Assembly: GCA_030620095.1 (NCBI GenBank)
Contig: JAUTXW010003390.1
Location: 310,001-374,000, forward strand
Length of the DNA stretch: 64,000 nucleotides
Direction: 5' to 3'
Origin: Kuschelorhynchus macadamiae
Taxonomy: Eukaryota; Arthropoda; Insecta; Coleoptera; Curculionidae
Made by a program: the position numbers and the translations under genes. Of this stretch, positions 12,361-24,654 are shown one piece after another; the first letter of the stretch is position 1, and every line of letters starts with the position of its first letter. Under the pieces are notes generated by a model. It was not told the origin of the DNA, made no database searches, and worked only from the letters and a program-made list of their open reading frames with translations.

Positions 12361-12925
12361 CCCCCTAACTTGTTGTATATTTTATATAAACTAGGATTTA
12401 AGTAACAACTTAAAGGCTGTAATCTGCTGTTAAGTCAATATAAAGTTTGTTTTATGATTTTTGGTAATTATAAAATCGTATTTTTTCTTAAAAACGTTTT
12501 TAAATTATCAATAAGCAAGGCTTCTCTGAAAGACTGCAAACAAAAATTTGGAATTGTGTTTGAGGACTAGGTTTGGAGAAGATATAAAGAAACTCTTGCA
12601 GAATTTTTCTTAGTTAAACTCTTATACATTAATAAAGATATTTTAAATAAAAATTTAAGAAAGAACCTCAGTGTATCTCTGTTCTAACTTCAACTACTGC
12701 GATTTTATATAAAGTTTTTGCTTGGTTCAAGAAAGAAAGTCTTGTATCCAAAAGGTTCAAAATGTATTATATTCTCTATTTCTGTACTTTTTTAGGATAA
12801 TGAACATTGCAAATAGTATTATCATATAATTATAATGTTACTACTTGCATTGTATTTTACCAGTACAGCTACTCATAGCGCTTGTGACTTCTAGCTAATA
12901 AATTCTGGCTTGTACGTGGAAAAAT

Positions 12926-12928
<3 letters not shown>
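12361..12928. other. AT-rich DNA upstream of chn, nothing recognised
   Basis: It may include more of the eroded LINE at its left edge. No core promoter or 5' exon could be fixed. Confidence 0.3.

Positions 12929-12985
<57 letters not shown>
12929..12985. repeat. (TA)n microsatellite
   Basis: Uninterrupted TA dinucleotides about 460 bp upstream of the chn coding start. Confidence 0.95.
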
Positions 12986-12991
<6 letters not shown>

Positions 12992-13264
12992 AGATAATTA
13001 TTATTAATATATATTTTTTTATGTTTTCTGTTGTTTTTTTCTTATCTGACATATTAAAAAATGTATAAGGTTATATAGAGAATTCAGAGATCTAATAAAC
13101 TCTGGAAAAAAAGTTATTTAAAAAATGGATGACATTATTATATGAAATTAGAATCCCACAATGATTTTTTTATACCTTTTTTTCGTTTTATTTGAACACT
13201 TTTTTGTAAAAAAGAAGATTTGAGTCTATGTAATCATTATTCTCTATATTTTGAACACCCTATG

Positions 13265-13267
<3 letters not shown>

Positions 13268-13312
<45 letters not shown>
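13268..13312. repeat. (TA)n microsatellite next to poly-T
   Basis: A TA array runs directly into a T-rich tract that can serve as the polypyrimidine tract of the next candidate acceptor. Confidence 0.95.
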
Positions 13313-13327
<15 letters not shown>

Positions 13328-13397
13328 CTCAGAAAGCAGAACTTTTTTATAAAGAAATTCGTTTTAGTAGGTTTATTCAGATCAACTTTATTTTCAG
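13313..13397 (+). promoter_or_regulatory. chn: Candidate 3' splice acceptors for the 5' UTR/first coding exon of chn
   Basis: A long T-tract ends in tttttctcAG at 13331-13332. A second candidate, actttattttcAG, ends at 13397. An in-frame TAA lies at 13410-13412 upstream of the ATG, so translation should start within this exon. The sequence does not say which acceptor is used. The upstream promoter and noncoding exon(s) are not recognised and may lie outside the window. Confidence 0.45.
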
Positions 13398-13442
13398 AAA
13401 ACTTTCCTATAAACGAAGTACTACATCCAACGGAACTTAGTC

Positions 13443-14923
13443 ATGGAAGTCGCAATGCCAATGGCTGGCAGTGCCATAGACTGCTACGAAGATATGTTTA
13501 AGGAGATTACCAGAAAGTTGTACGGAGAGGATGGTCTGCCAGATCTATCTACAACGGAAAGAATACCCTCAACAGGGACTGATAGAGGACTGACCCCAAT
13601 TGATTATGAAGTTGATACACATATTCTTAAACCTGAAGAACATTTAACCGCTTTTGGGTTGGCCGCTCTCATGCAGAATGGTTTCCCCGCTACTGGTATC
13701 TTAAACACGACATTCCCAACCCATAAAGCGAACCTAGGCCTAACTCTAAGTACATCTCCTTCAGTGGAGGACAAATGGATCAGCAGCGAAGAGTCCTTGC
13801 AGTGGACACCATCTAAAGTAGCTACCTATAATCCATCTCAAAAATTATTCAGATGCTCAGATTGCGAATCTGTCGGATATCTTAACAGAGTGGCTGAGCA
13901 CTGGTTAGGTACCCATTCAAATTTGCGAGCGTTTCATTGCCCTCAGTGCTCATATGAAAGCGCCTGGGCCAGGTGTGTAAGAATACACTTAGGGAGACAG
14001 CATAATATAAACATTGATGAATCGTGTGATGCTTTGACTAAAGATAATCCAGTTCTTCAAGATATCATCAAATTTCTCCAAAGGGTAAAAAATAAACTGG
14101 ATAGTGGTAGTGTAACAAGTAAAGTAACATCCACTATTACCAGCCAGACTGTGTCGACAGAAGAATTCCAAAATATGACAGCTTCTGCTTCTGCGCAAGC
14201 CAACTTAAATCAGCCAAGTACTAGTGGTATGTCTAACAGTACAGATGTTGCGGTATCTTCTAACAAACGATATAGTTGTACCTACTGCCCTTATGCAACA
14301 GATAGGCGGGATCTGTTTACGAGGCACGAAAATATTCATAGAGAAGAAAAACCTTTTCAGTGCTATGTATGCCAAAAACAATTTAATAGAGCTGATCATG
14401 TAAAAAAACACTTTTTAAGGATGCATAGGGATCATCCATATGACTTAAATAGAATCAGAAGGCATCCGCCAAAAAATGCTTCAGGCATGAGCTATTACCA
14501 AAAATACAATTCAAATTCAACAGTGCAGCCGGATGCCATAAATTCTCTTTCTACAATTAGTTCGCTAGCAATACCAGGCTTCAGCGGGATAACTCGTAGC
14601 CCAACTGTGCCTGGCATCCGCCAACCAGATGTTAAAAACCTAGGGAAACCTGCAACCATTACGTCCAAAAGCAGCAAGAAAAAAGGTGAAAAGCGGTTTA
14701 CCTGTTGCTACTGTTCCTGGTCTGGAGTGGACAACTGGTGTCTGAAAAGACACATGAACACTCACCTTAAGCCATTTGTGTGTGGACTCTGTGACTACAA
14801 AGCAGCAAGATCGGAGAGGCTGGCTACACATGTTTTAAAAGTGCACAACAAAAGGTCATGCGCAAAATGTAACTTCTTAGCAGATGACCTGACGCAGCTG
14901 ACAGCTCATCAACAAGAACAACA
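13443..14923 (+). CDS. chn: charlatan-like C2H2 zinc-finger transcription factor, coding exon 1
   Basis: Exon 1 encodes residues 1-493 and two bases of codon 494 of a predicted 974-residue nuclear DNA-binding protein. The N-terminal motif YEDMFKEITRKLYGE (residues 15-29) and HLTAFGLAALMQNGF match what I know of insect charlatan, a REST/NRSF-like repressor/activator acting in neural and sensory-organ development. C2H2 fingers lie at about 136-158, 165-187, 278-299, 306-329, 420-441 and 447-469, with a seventh starting at 473. The linkers are Ser/Thr-rich. The start ATG at 13443 is chosen because an in-frame stop lies 33 bp upstream; ATGs at codons 5 and 7 are alternatives. The donor is CA|GTAAGT at 14924. 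The last His of finger 7 is made only after splicing (CA+T). Without splicing the frame stops at once (CAG TAA). Family assignment is from memory; exon structure is from sequence. Confidence 0.9.
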
Positions 14924-15749
14924 GTAAGTTTTTCTTTAAATGCAAAATAAAAGTATTGTTTTACTTTTTCAATAAATTATCGTTAAGAGCGTTTGATTGC
15001 TCAAATATTTTTGTCTTGTTCAAACTTCAAAGCGCATTCCTAAATATTTGAAATTTGTTAATAATGTATTGAAACGCATATGGCTTAAAACCAAAATGTT
15101 GTGTTTTCTTTTTTTAGATATTATGGGTTAGGATGTCTTGCAGAAATGTTTGCTATAGTACAGGACATTTTTAATCACAATTCTAAATAATTCGCCTTTA
15201 GATTTTACAGGTAGTTTCGTAAATTTACCACATTAATTCCTCGGGTTGCCGTTTAATCATATACATGCAGTAAGATTTGCTGCGGTATTGCGAATATCGC
15301 GATTAAGATCAGTTGTTTAGAAATATTTTAACGCATAATTCAAAGGCAGTTGATCCAATACAAAAATATGTTTTAAAGGAACAAATAATAAATTATTTTT
15401 TAAGGCGTAACGATACTTTTTAAACGCGATATAAAGTATAAATTAGAAAACTTGTATTTTTTTCAATAGGTTATCGTTTTATGTGAATATTATTATTTTT
15501 ATCCAAATACTAAAATTAAGTGTATTCAAAAAAATGTCTATTAGTTTTAAACAGAAAATAAAAAACGAGCTACAATATGCAGGCTAATAAAATAAAAATA
15601 ATTTAGACAGGAAAAACATAAACTGTCAATTTCAACCCACGCGTTTTGAATTTTGCCGATTACACAAGTATTTTTCAAATTAATTTCAAAATTTTTTCAA
15701 TCACTCAGTCTTTGAATTTATATCATTACTATTCTTAGAAGTTCCATAT

Positions 15750-15960
15750 ATCCTTTTATAGAGGGTGCAAAGGGTGAGTTTAAAATCTATAGGTTCTTTT
15801 TTTGCCTTTTCTTTGAGTGCCCCAAAAAGATGAAAGTCCAGAGGAAACACGTCAGGACTGTAACGGGATATGACAGAGGTAACATTTTCTATGTATGTAA
15901 TTCAATCTGAGCAAAGTAGCGTCGTAATAAGGATACTATGATCCCTGTCTGGAACATATT
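15750..15960 (-). pseudogene. Mariner-type transposase fragment in chn intron 1
   Basis: The minus-strand translation contains RYSPDVFPLDFHLFGALKEK. This is the mariner C-terminal signature YSPDLAP-x-D-x-HLFG-x-LK around the third catalytic Asp (D in PLDFHLF). No other mariner motif is convincing, so this is a small relic. Confidence 0.65.
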
Positions 15961-16066
15961 CTGCATCGCAGCAGACACAACGATCTATGAATGACAGAAA
16001 CAGCTACTCCGCTGGCTAATATCATGACCGGCATTAATACTGTTGACTGCTGGCTTTCGTTGGGAG

Positions 16067-16068
<2 letters not shown>

Positions 16069-16130
<62 letters not shown>

Positions 16131-16139
16131 GTATATATA

Positions 16140-16196
<57 letters not shown>
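16069..16196. repeat. Compound TA/TTTA/TG microsatellite
   Basis: TA runs are interrupted by attta and tgta units inside chn intron 1. Confidence 0.95.
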
Positions 16197-16199
<3 letters not shown>

Positions 16200-16424
16200 G
16201 GAGATTGAATTGCGCAATTAGGTAATTGTCAATAAGTACATTTAAATATTGTTGCTATACATATATAAAAAATAGATAAAATAGTTGAACGATTCACAAA
16301 TACAAAACAATCTGTTAGAAACGTCTGGAAATATAAGTAATAACAGATTTTTCAAGGAAATGAAATAGTTTTCATTATCCTGTACGACTTGAAGCATATC
16401 CCAAGAAATCAAAAAAATATCTAA

Positions 16425-16652
<228 letters not shown>

Positions 16653-16689
16653 TGTTCTATACTATACTATAATTTTGTTTAAATTTTAG

Positions 16690-16887
16690 TCCTTTGGAAT
16701 CAAGAAACAGAGCACTCACAGGCATGCCATCTAGTACGGTTACTGGCACTATTACTTGTGGTAGTAGTACCAGTAACATTTTAAGAACTAATGGATTTAA
16801 TAGTGGACCATCCACACCCACAGCAACTATTACATCTGCTAGCAACAGCACCAATATTAGTGCTAGCACTAGTAACGCTATTGTTAG
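16690..16887 (+). CDS. chn: charlatan-like zinc-finger protein, coding exon 2 (phase-symmetric cassette)
   Basis: The acceptor is aaattttAG|T and the donor is AG|GTTAGT. The exon is 198 bp. Its first T completes His494, the last metal ligand of finger 7 (C-x2-C-x12-H-x4-H). It then encodes residues 495-559, a Ser/Thr/Asn-rich low-complexity linker with no finger, and leaves AG for codon 560. Exon 3 also begins with T, so skipping exon 2 keeps the frame and again makes CAT (His494). The exon therefore looks like an optional 66-codon cassette. Its reality rests on the open frame, good splice sites and exact phase with both neighbours; conservation could not be checked. Confidence 0.8.
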
Positions 16888-17950
16888 GTTAGTATATAAA
16901 GTTATTGTTATGTGCTTATTGTCATTACACGAAATAACTATTTGGAACTTTCTTAATATCTTAATGGAATTTCAAACATGGAAAGTGGAACGATATTGTA
17001 AATTACGGCGTGATTTAAATGCTGCAAAATATAGTGCATAGGTGTATTTTAGTACCTGTTATTAAAATAACTCTGGAGCCGAAATAAAGTAAATATATAC
17101 TTAGTGACGAGTGGCAAAGTCGGATAAACTGTAAAAGTTTCAAAAATATATTAAGACCCTTTTTACAATTTTTGTCAAATTACTTTTCCGTTATTATTGA
17201 CGCCAAGCCTCATATTTCGCATATCGATCAACTGACCACTATTGCAAGATTTGTTCTACCTCTGGATATATTTTAGGTTTTTTCTCACCTCACAAAAAAT
17301 TTCTCGGAAGGTTTTTTCGACAAACTGAAAATTTTTAGTATAAATATATATTATTATTATTGTAGAAAGCTAAGATAAAAAATATAGCAAATGTACCATG
17401 TTCAAGTCTTTTCTTAAACTTGGTCAGCAATGGTACAGCCGAGAGTAGTTTGAATTTTTCTGCTTTCTCTTTGATATACAGTGCTTATACTTTCTTTCAG
17501 CGTCCACTTATGGGGGTGTTGGGTGCCATCCATAGTTTAAATTTTTTTTATACAAGTTGGTCGGCAGAACTGTACTACAAAATCTACTATAGAAAATGAA
17601 TATATTTGAATTTTCTCTAATGACTATCATTTGGAAGAAAATTTTGGACAGAATAAACGCCATTAGTAAATCTTTGCAAGAAATGAACGTTTGTTTCGGC
17701 ATTCTTATTGTCGTATTTTATGTTATCGTTTCGTCATCGAAACTACAATCATCAAACAGAACATTGAACATATTGGCCCAAACTATAATTCAAAGACTCT
17801 AAAAGGTCGTTCCATTGAAGCCATTTTATAATTTAGGTATTTTATAGATCCTCTTTTTTTTTAATAATTAGCAGAAACTATATCAGGGGAAGGTAAGGCA
17901 GTTTGAGAAATTGACTTAAATTCAAAAAGCAGGATAATATGTTTCGCATG

Positions 17951-17953
<3 letters not shown>

Positions 17954-18013
<60 letters not shown>
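17954..18013. repeat. (TA)n array, left border of PLE locus 1
   Basis: Uninterrupted TA dinucleotides abutting the PLE 3' end, which reads cttagagtgag on the plus strand. Confidence 0.95.
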
Positions 18014-18014
<1 letters not shown>

Positions 18015-18048
18015 TTAGAGTGAGTTTCTGGACCATTTAAAATATATT

Positions 18049-18546
18049 CGTAGGAAGATTTTCTTTGGTTTTTTTGGCCTCAAGTTATTTTTTTGGAAAA
18101 ATAAAACAAATTTATTTTTCGGCACTAATTTTCATTTTGTTTATTGCAAACGTTTCGGCTAAATGCCTTCATCAGTGCTGTTTGACTGAAACTAAAAACA
18201 GTACTATTTTATATTATGCGAAGTCAACATTTTTTTTTTTTTTAAATGTAGAGACAAAATGTTACATACATATACTTATAGACACATAATTAAAAATAAC
18301 CTTTTTTTTTTTTATATAATAATAATTCGTTACGCTAACTAAAATTCCTAGTAATTTATACTTTCAAACTCACCCAAGAAGGTAACTTCCTGCATTCAGC
18401 AAACCAAAAAAGAATAAAATTTTTGTCACGTCACATTTAGTATACAGTATTAGACGCCAACAAACATGTAAAATTTTTATTAATAAAACTACGGTGGCAT
18501 GTTAGTCTACCGATATATTTTGACTGGAATTGCACCTCGTTTTGAA
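18049..18546 (-). repeat. Inverted-repeat arm (left) of PLE locus 1
   Basis: This is the 3' noncoding region of the minus-strand PLE and pairs with 20262-20761. Both arms contain A/T homopolymers that differ slightly in length. Transcripts crossing the locus could fold into a long hairpin. Confidence 0.85.
18152..18175 (-). ncRNA. Hammerhead-ribozyme-like core in the PLE 3' region
   Basis: On the minus strand there is CTGATGA, then a GGC-ATTTA-GCC stem II hairpin, then GAAAC. These are the conserved hammerhead core elements, known to occur in Penelope-like elements. I could not fold a convincing stem III with a cleavable NUH site, so activity is uncertain. The other copies are at 20635-20658 (+), 24020-24043 (-) and 26574-26597 (+). 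Confidence 0.55.
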
Positions 18547-20261
18547 GCAGTTGCTTGTCTTTCTGATTGTTTTTACTGAAGCAAAAAATTGTATATTGTG
18601 TTGTTGTTGTTTTGGTGTATAGCATGAGGGCCTTTAATTATACTATTTGTTATTATAATCAATTGGTAATTACTGTATTTTTTTTCCGTTTCACTTAACT
18701 AAGTAAAAAAAATTTTTTTTTTTTTTTTTCCTTATTTATTAATCAAGGAGAAAATTTCGGAACATGATAATTATTTTATTACGTTGTGATATATTTGGTT
18801 TAAATTTTTAATTTCAGTTCTATCATTTATTGAATTTTTATTTTGCTTAATATAGAGCATTTCTAAGAATTCCCTTTTTCTTTGGTTGGTTTCCGTTTTT
18901 AATATTTTTGTGTCTTCATATTTGAATTTATGGGATGTTTCATTTTCGTGCTTAGTTAATGAAGTTTTATTTTTTTTGTCATATTTATGTCCATTTAGGC
19001 GGTTTTTAAGGTATTGAGTAGTTTGTCCGATGTATACTCCTGGGCAATCATTACATGGTATTTGATATATAGTGTGTGTTTTTTGACTGGTTGGGGTTGG
19101 TGTTTTAAGACAAGTAAAAAATTTCTTTTGAAAAGTGTTGTAGCTTTTGTGGCATACGGTTATGTTTTGGTGTTTGAAAATAGTTTGGATACTTTCTGAA
19201 AGACCCTGGATGTAAGGAATAGAGAGGAATTTTTTATCTTTAGTTTTTTCGTTTGGTACGTTTTGATTGGGATTGTTCATTTGCTGTAATCTGGAGTTAA
19301 ATATTGAATTTATTAATTTTTTTGGGTAACTATTTTGAATTAAGATGTTTTTTGCCTTTTGTATTGCCTGGGATTGATAAGTTAAATTACTCAATTTTAT
19401 TGCTCTATCGGCAAGACTGATTATTACCGACTTTTTTTGGTTCATTGGGTGTTGCGAAAAGTAATTTATGTATCTGCCAGACCACGTTTTTTTTGTGTAC
19501 CATTGTGTTTCAATAATATTGTTTTTATTATATAATGTCATATCTAGGAAATTTATTTTTGAGTTGTTTTCAGTCTCGATGGTGAATTTAAGTTTTTCAT
19601 GGAAGTTGTTAAAGGCATTTAGGATATATTTACATTTATCTTTTGGAATTAGAGTTATGCAATCATCAACGTACCTGTAGAAAAATGGAAGTGATATGTC
19701 TAGTTGTCCGATTACATTGCTCTCTAGTTCCTCCATTACTAGTTGTGCAACTACACTTGATATTGGGGAACCCATTGCGCAACCTTCTATTTGTTTATAA
19801 AAATTATTGTTGTATGCAAAAAATGTGGATTTTAAAGTTAGTTCAATGGCTATTAGAAATTCATCCAGAGGTATATCCGTGAATTTTTTTATTTCGTTCC
19901 ATTTATTTTTTATAAGTAGGAGGGCTAAATCAATTGGTACATTTGTGTATAGAGAGATGACATCCAGTGAGATTAAAATATGGTTTTGAGGTACTTGAAA
20001 ATTATTTATTTTTTCTTTGAAATCCCATGAATCTTTAATGTAAGTGGTACTTTTGTTGACTATATTTTCTAGAATTTGTTTTAAAAATTTAGAAAGGTTA
20101 TTTAATGGTGATTGTATACACGAAATAATTGGGCGCATTGGAATTCCATCTTTATGTAATTTTGGCAAACCGTAAATTTTTGGTGTTTGGGCATTATACA
20201 TTTTTAGGTTCTTAGCACAATTAGGTGATATATAGTTTTTCTTTTCCCACCGTGTAACAAG

Positions 20262-20863
<602 letters not shown>

Positions 20864-21519
20864 TTCATCAGTGGATTCTAATACTGGTCACTAAAACTAA
20901 CAAACAATGCTGTTTTGGATTCTTACTTATAAACATGTCTACTTTTTTCTTTTTTTTTGTTTTGTGTAAGAGGATAAAAATGTTTTTTTATATACATATA
21001 CATCCATACATAAGTACACCCCTGCACAGATATATACATATATAGAGAAATTTAATAAACACGTATAACCTAATTAATATTACTTGTTTTTTTTTTATTT
21101 TTAAAACAAAACGTTCAAATTGGATGTATAATTATACTATAACTCACCTAAGAAGGTAAATTTTTTTAATCCATTCACAAATGGGACATATACACTTAAA
21201 ATTTATTCTACATATATGTGACAGTACAGTATATACATACTTAAAACTACTGACTGACTGAAATTAAAATTCGTTTTGCTGCTGTTGCTCGTCATATATA
21301 TTGTTTTTATTGGGTTAAAAAACAAGGTGTTTTATATTGTTATTATTTTGGTATGTGGAACGAGCGCATATATTTTATATTTTTGTAATTAGTGTACCTA
21401 TTATTATTTCATTTAAGATAAAATGTAGAAAATTGAACAATTTTTTTATTTTTGCAAATTGCCATTTAATTTTAATAATTTAAATTTAGATTTACGAGAA
21501 AATTGCAGAATATATGCAG

Positions 21520-22573
21520 TTATTTTATTACGTTGTAATATATTTGGTTTAAGTTTTTAATTTCCGTTTTGTCATTATTTGAATTTTCGTGTTTTTTAAT
21601 GTACATCATTTCCAAGAATTCGCTTTTTTTCTGATTTATTTCAGTTTTTAAGATTTGTGCGTCCTTATAATTAAATTTATGGGATGTTTCATTCTCATGT
21701 TTTGTTAATGAAGTTTTATTTTTTTTATCATATTTATGCCCATTTAAGCGATTTTTGAGGTATTGTGTAGTCTGACCGATGTATACTCCAGGACAGTCTT
21801 TACAAGGTATTTTATATATGGTGTGTGTTTTTTGATTGGTTGGAGTTGGGGTTTTGAGGGAACTAAAAAATTTTTTTTGGAAGGTGTAACTTTTGTGGCA
21901 TACGGTTATATTATGTTTATCAAAAATACTTTTTATATTTTCTGAAAGGCCTTGTACGTATGGGATTGATAGAAACTTATTTTTATCTGTATTTTTTTCG
22001 GTTGGTATAATTTGATTTGGGCTGTTTATTTTATACAATCTAGAATTAAATATAGAGTTAATTAATTTTTTTGGATAGCTATTTTGAATTAAGATATTTT
22101 TAGCTTTTATTATTGCTTGTGGTTGATATTTTACATTGCTTAATTTTATTGCTCTATCGGCTAGCCCGATAATAACTGATTTTTTTTGGTTCATTGGATG
22201 TTGAGAAAAATAATTTACATATCTGCCTGACCATGTGCTTTTTGTATACCATTCTGTTTCGATAATGTTGTTCTTATTATGTAATGTCATATCTAGAAAG
22301 TTTATTTAAGAATTGTTTTCAGTTTCTATAGTGAATTTCAGCTTTTCATGAAAATTGTTAAAGGCGTTTAAAATATAATTGCATTTGTCTCTGGGAATTA
22401 AGGTTATACAATCGTCGACGTACCTATAGAAGAATGGAAGAGGAATATCTAATTTTTCTATTATATTGCGTTCTAACTCCTCCATAACTACTTGTGCAAC
22501 CACACCAGATATAGGGGAACCCATTGCGCATCCCTCTACTTGTTTATAAAAATTATTTTTGTACATGAAAAAT
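21520..22573 (-). pseudogene. PLE locus 2 left copy: RT C-terminal part plus GIY-YIG, broken by one stop
   Basis: The frame 22306-22566 carries GCAMGSPIS and YVDD. After a TAA at 22306-22308 the same frame continues as 21520-22290 with FSQHPMNQKKS, the linker CKDCPGVYIG, YLKNRLNGH and the C-terminal IYYNVIK. At the stop the sister copy (22574-23145) has CAA (Gln), so one C-to-T change on the coding strand made the nonsense codon. The 5' truncation removes RT motif A and everything before it. Confidence 0.85.
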
Positions 22574-23145
22574 AGTCTGAAATTAAAAAATTTACAGATA
22601 TACCCATGGAAGAATTTCTAATTGCTATAGAATTAACTTTAAAGTCCACATTTTTCATGTACAAAAATAATTTTTATAAACAAGTAGAGGGATGCGCAAT
22701 GGGTTCCCCTATATCTGGTGTGGTTGCACAAATAGTTATGGAGGAGTTAGAACGCAATATAATCGAAAAATTAGATATTCCTCTTCCATTCTTCTATAGG
22801 TACGTCGACGATTGTATAACCTTAATTCCCAGTGACAAATGCAATTATATTTTAAACGCCTTTAACAATTTTCATGAAAAGCTGAAATTCACTATCGAAA
22901 CTGAAAACAATTCTCAAATAAACTTTCTAGATATGACATTACATAATAAGAACAACATTATCGAAACAGAATGGTATACAAAAAGCACATGGTCAGGCAG
23001 ATATGTAAATTATTTTTCTCAACATCCAATCAACCAAAAAAAATCAGTTATTATCGGGCTAGCCGATAGAGCAATAATATTATCAATTAATGACAAAACG
23101 GAAATTAAAAACTTAAACCAAATATATTACAACGTAATAAAATAA
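22574..23145 (+). pseudogene. PLE locus 2 right copy: mini-ORF of RT core fused to the C-terminus, endonuclease deleted
   Basis: From about 22576 the frame reads EIKKFTDIPMEEFLIAIEL, then GCAMGSPIS, YVDD and NFLDMTL up to GLADRAI. It then jumps to NDKTEIKNLNQIYYNVIK and the stop. Compared with the left copy, about 190 residues (570 bp) with the whole GIY-YIG domain are missing, yet the frame is kept. From the ATG at 22606 the open frame is 179 codons. It lacks RT motif A, so an active product is not expected. Confidence 0.85.
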
Positions 23146-23792
23146 CTGCATATATTCTCCAATTTTCTCGTAAATCTAAATTTAAATTTTTAAAATTAAA
23201 TGGCAATTTGCAAAAATAAAAAAATTGTTCAATTTTCTACATTTTATCTTAAATGAAATAATAATAGGTACACTAATTACAAAAATATAAAATAAATGCG
23301 CTCGTTCCACATACCAAAATAATAACAATATAAAACACCTTGTTTTTTAAGCCAATAAAAACAATTAATTAATGTATATGACGAGCAACAGCAGCAAAAC
23401 GAATTTTAATTTCAGTCAGTCAGTAGTTTTAAGTATGTATATACTGTACTGTCACATATATGTAGAACAAATTTTAAGTGTATATGTCCCATTTGTGAAT
23501 GGATTAAAAAAATTTACCTTCTTAGGTGAGTTATAGTATAATTATACATCCAATTTGAACGTTTTGTTTAAAAAAAAAAAAAAAACAAGTAATATTAATT
23601 AGGTTATACGGGTTTATTAAATTTCTATATATATGTATATGTCTGTGCAGGGGTGTACTTATGTATGGATGTATATGTATATAAAAAAACATTTTTATCC
23701 TCTTACACAAAACAAAAAAAAAGAAAAAAGTAGACATGTTTATAAGTAAGAATCCAAAACAGCATTGTTTGTTAGTTTTAGTGTATTTTTAT

Positions 23793-23793
<1 letters not shown>

Positions 23794-23881
<88 letters not shown>
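23794..23881. repeat. (TA)n array shared by PLE loci 2 and 3
   Basis: About 88 bp of TA between the right 3' end of PLE 2 and the left 3' end of PLE 3. Confidence 0.95.
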
Positions 23882-23882
<1 letters not shown>

Positions 23883-24019
23883 TTAGAGTGAGTTTCTGGA
23901 CCATTTAAAATATATTCGTAGGAAGATTTTCTTTGGTTTTTTTGGCCTCAAGTTATTTTTTTGGAAAAATAAAACAAATTCATTTTTCGGCACTAATTTT
24001 CATTTTGTTTATTGCAAAC

Positions 24020-24043
24020 GTTTCGGCTAAATGCCTTCATCAG
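24020..24043 (-). ncRNA. Hammerhead-ribozyme-like core, left end of PLE locus 3
   Basis: CTGATGA, stem II GGC/GCC and GAAAC, identical to the locus 1 copy, in the 3' noncoding region on the RT-coding strand. Stem III was not resolved. Confidence 0.5.
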
Positions 24044-24654
24044 TGCTGTTTGACTGAAACTAAAAACAGTACTATTTTATATTATGCGAAGTCAACATTT
24101 TTTTTTTTTTTTAAATGTAGAGACAAAATGTTACATACATATACTTATAGACACATAATTAAAAATAACCTTTTTTTTTTTTTTTTATATAATAATAATT
24201 CGTTACGCTAACTAAAATTCCTAGTAATTTATACTTTCAAACTCACCCAAGAAGGTAACTTCCTGCATTCAGCAAACCAAAAAAGAATAAAATTTTTGTC
24301 ACGTCACATTTAGTATACAGTATTAGACGCCAACAAACATGTAAAATTTTTATTTATAAAACTACGGTGGCATGTTAGTCTACCGATATATTTTGACTGG
24401 AATTGCACCTCGTTTTGAAGCAGTTGCTTGTCTTTCTGATTGTTTTTACTGAAGCAAAAAATTGTATATTGTGTTGTTGTTGTTTTGGTGTATAGCATGA
24501 GGGCCTTTAATTATACTATTTGTTATTATAATCAATTGGTAATTACTGTATTTTTTTTCCGTTTCACTTAACTAAGTAAAAAAAAAAAAAAAAAAAAATT
24601 TTTTTTTTCTTTTTCTTACTTATTAATCAAGGAGAAAATTTCGGAACATGATAA

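Noticed and set aside
13220..13501. 93-codon frame overlapping the start of chn
   Set aside because: It runs through a TA array and poly-T and is in another frame from the zinc-finger coding sequence.
16694..17041. 115-codon frame as an independent gene
   Set aside because: Its first part is chn exon 2 and the rest is read-through into the intron past a good donor (AG|GTTAGT).
18152..18175. Calling a fully active self-cleaving hammerhead ribozyme
   Set aside because: Core and stem II are present, but a convincing stem III and cleavage site could not be drawn by eye.
19014..19989. Plus-strand open frames across the PLE RT region (also near 21.8 and 24.9-25.9 kb)
   Set aside because: Shadow frames of the minus-strand reverse transcriptase; no domain motifs.
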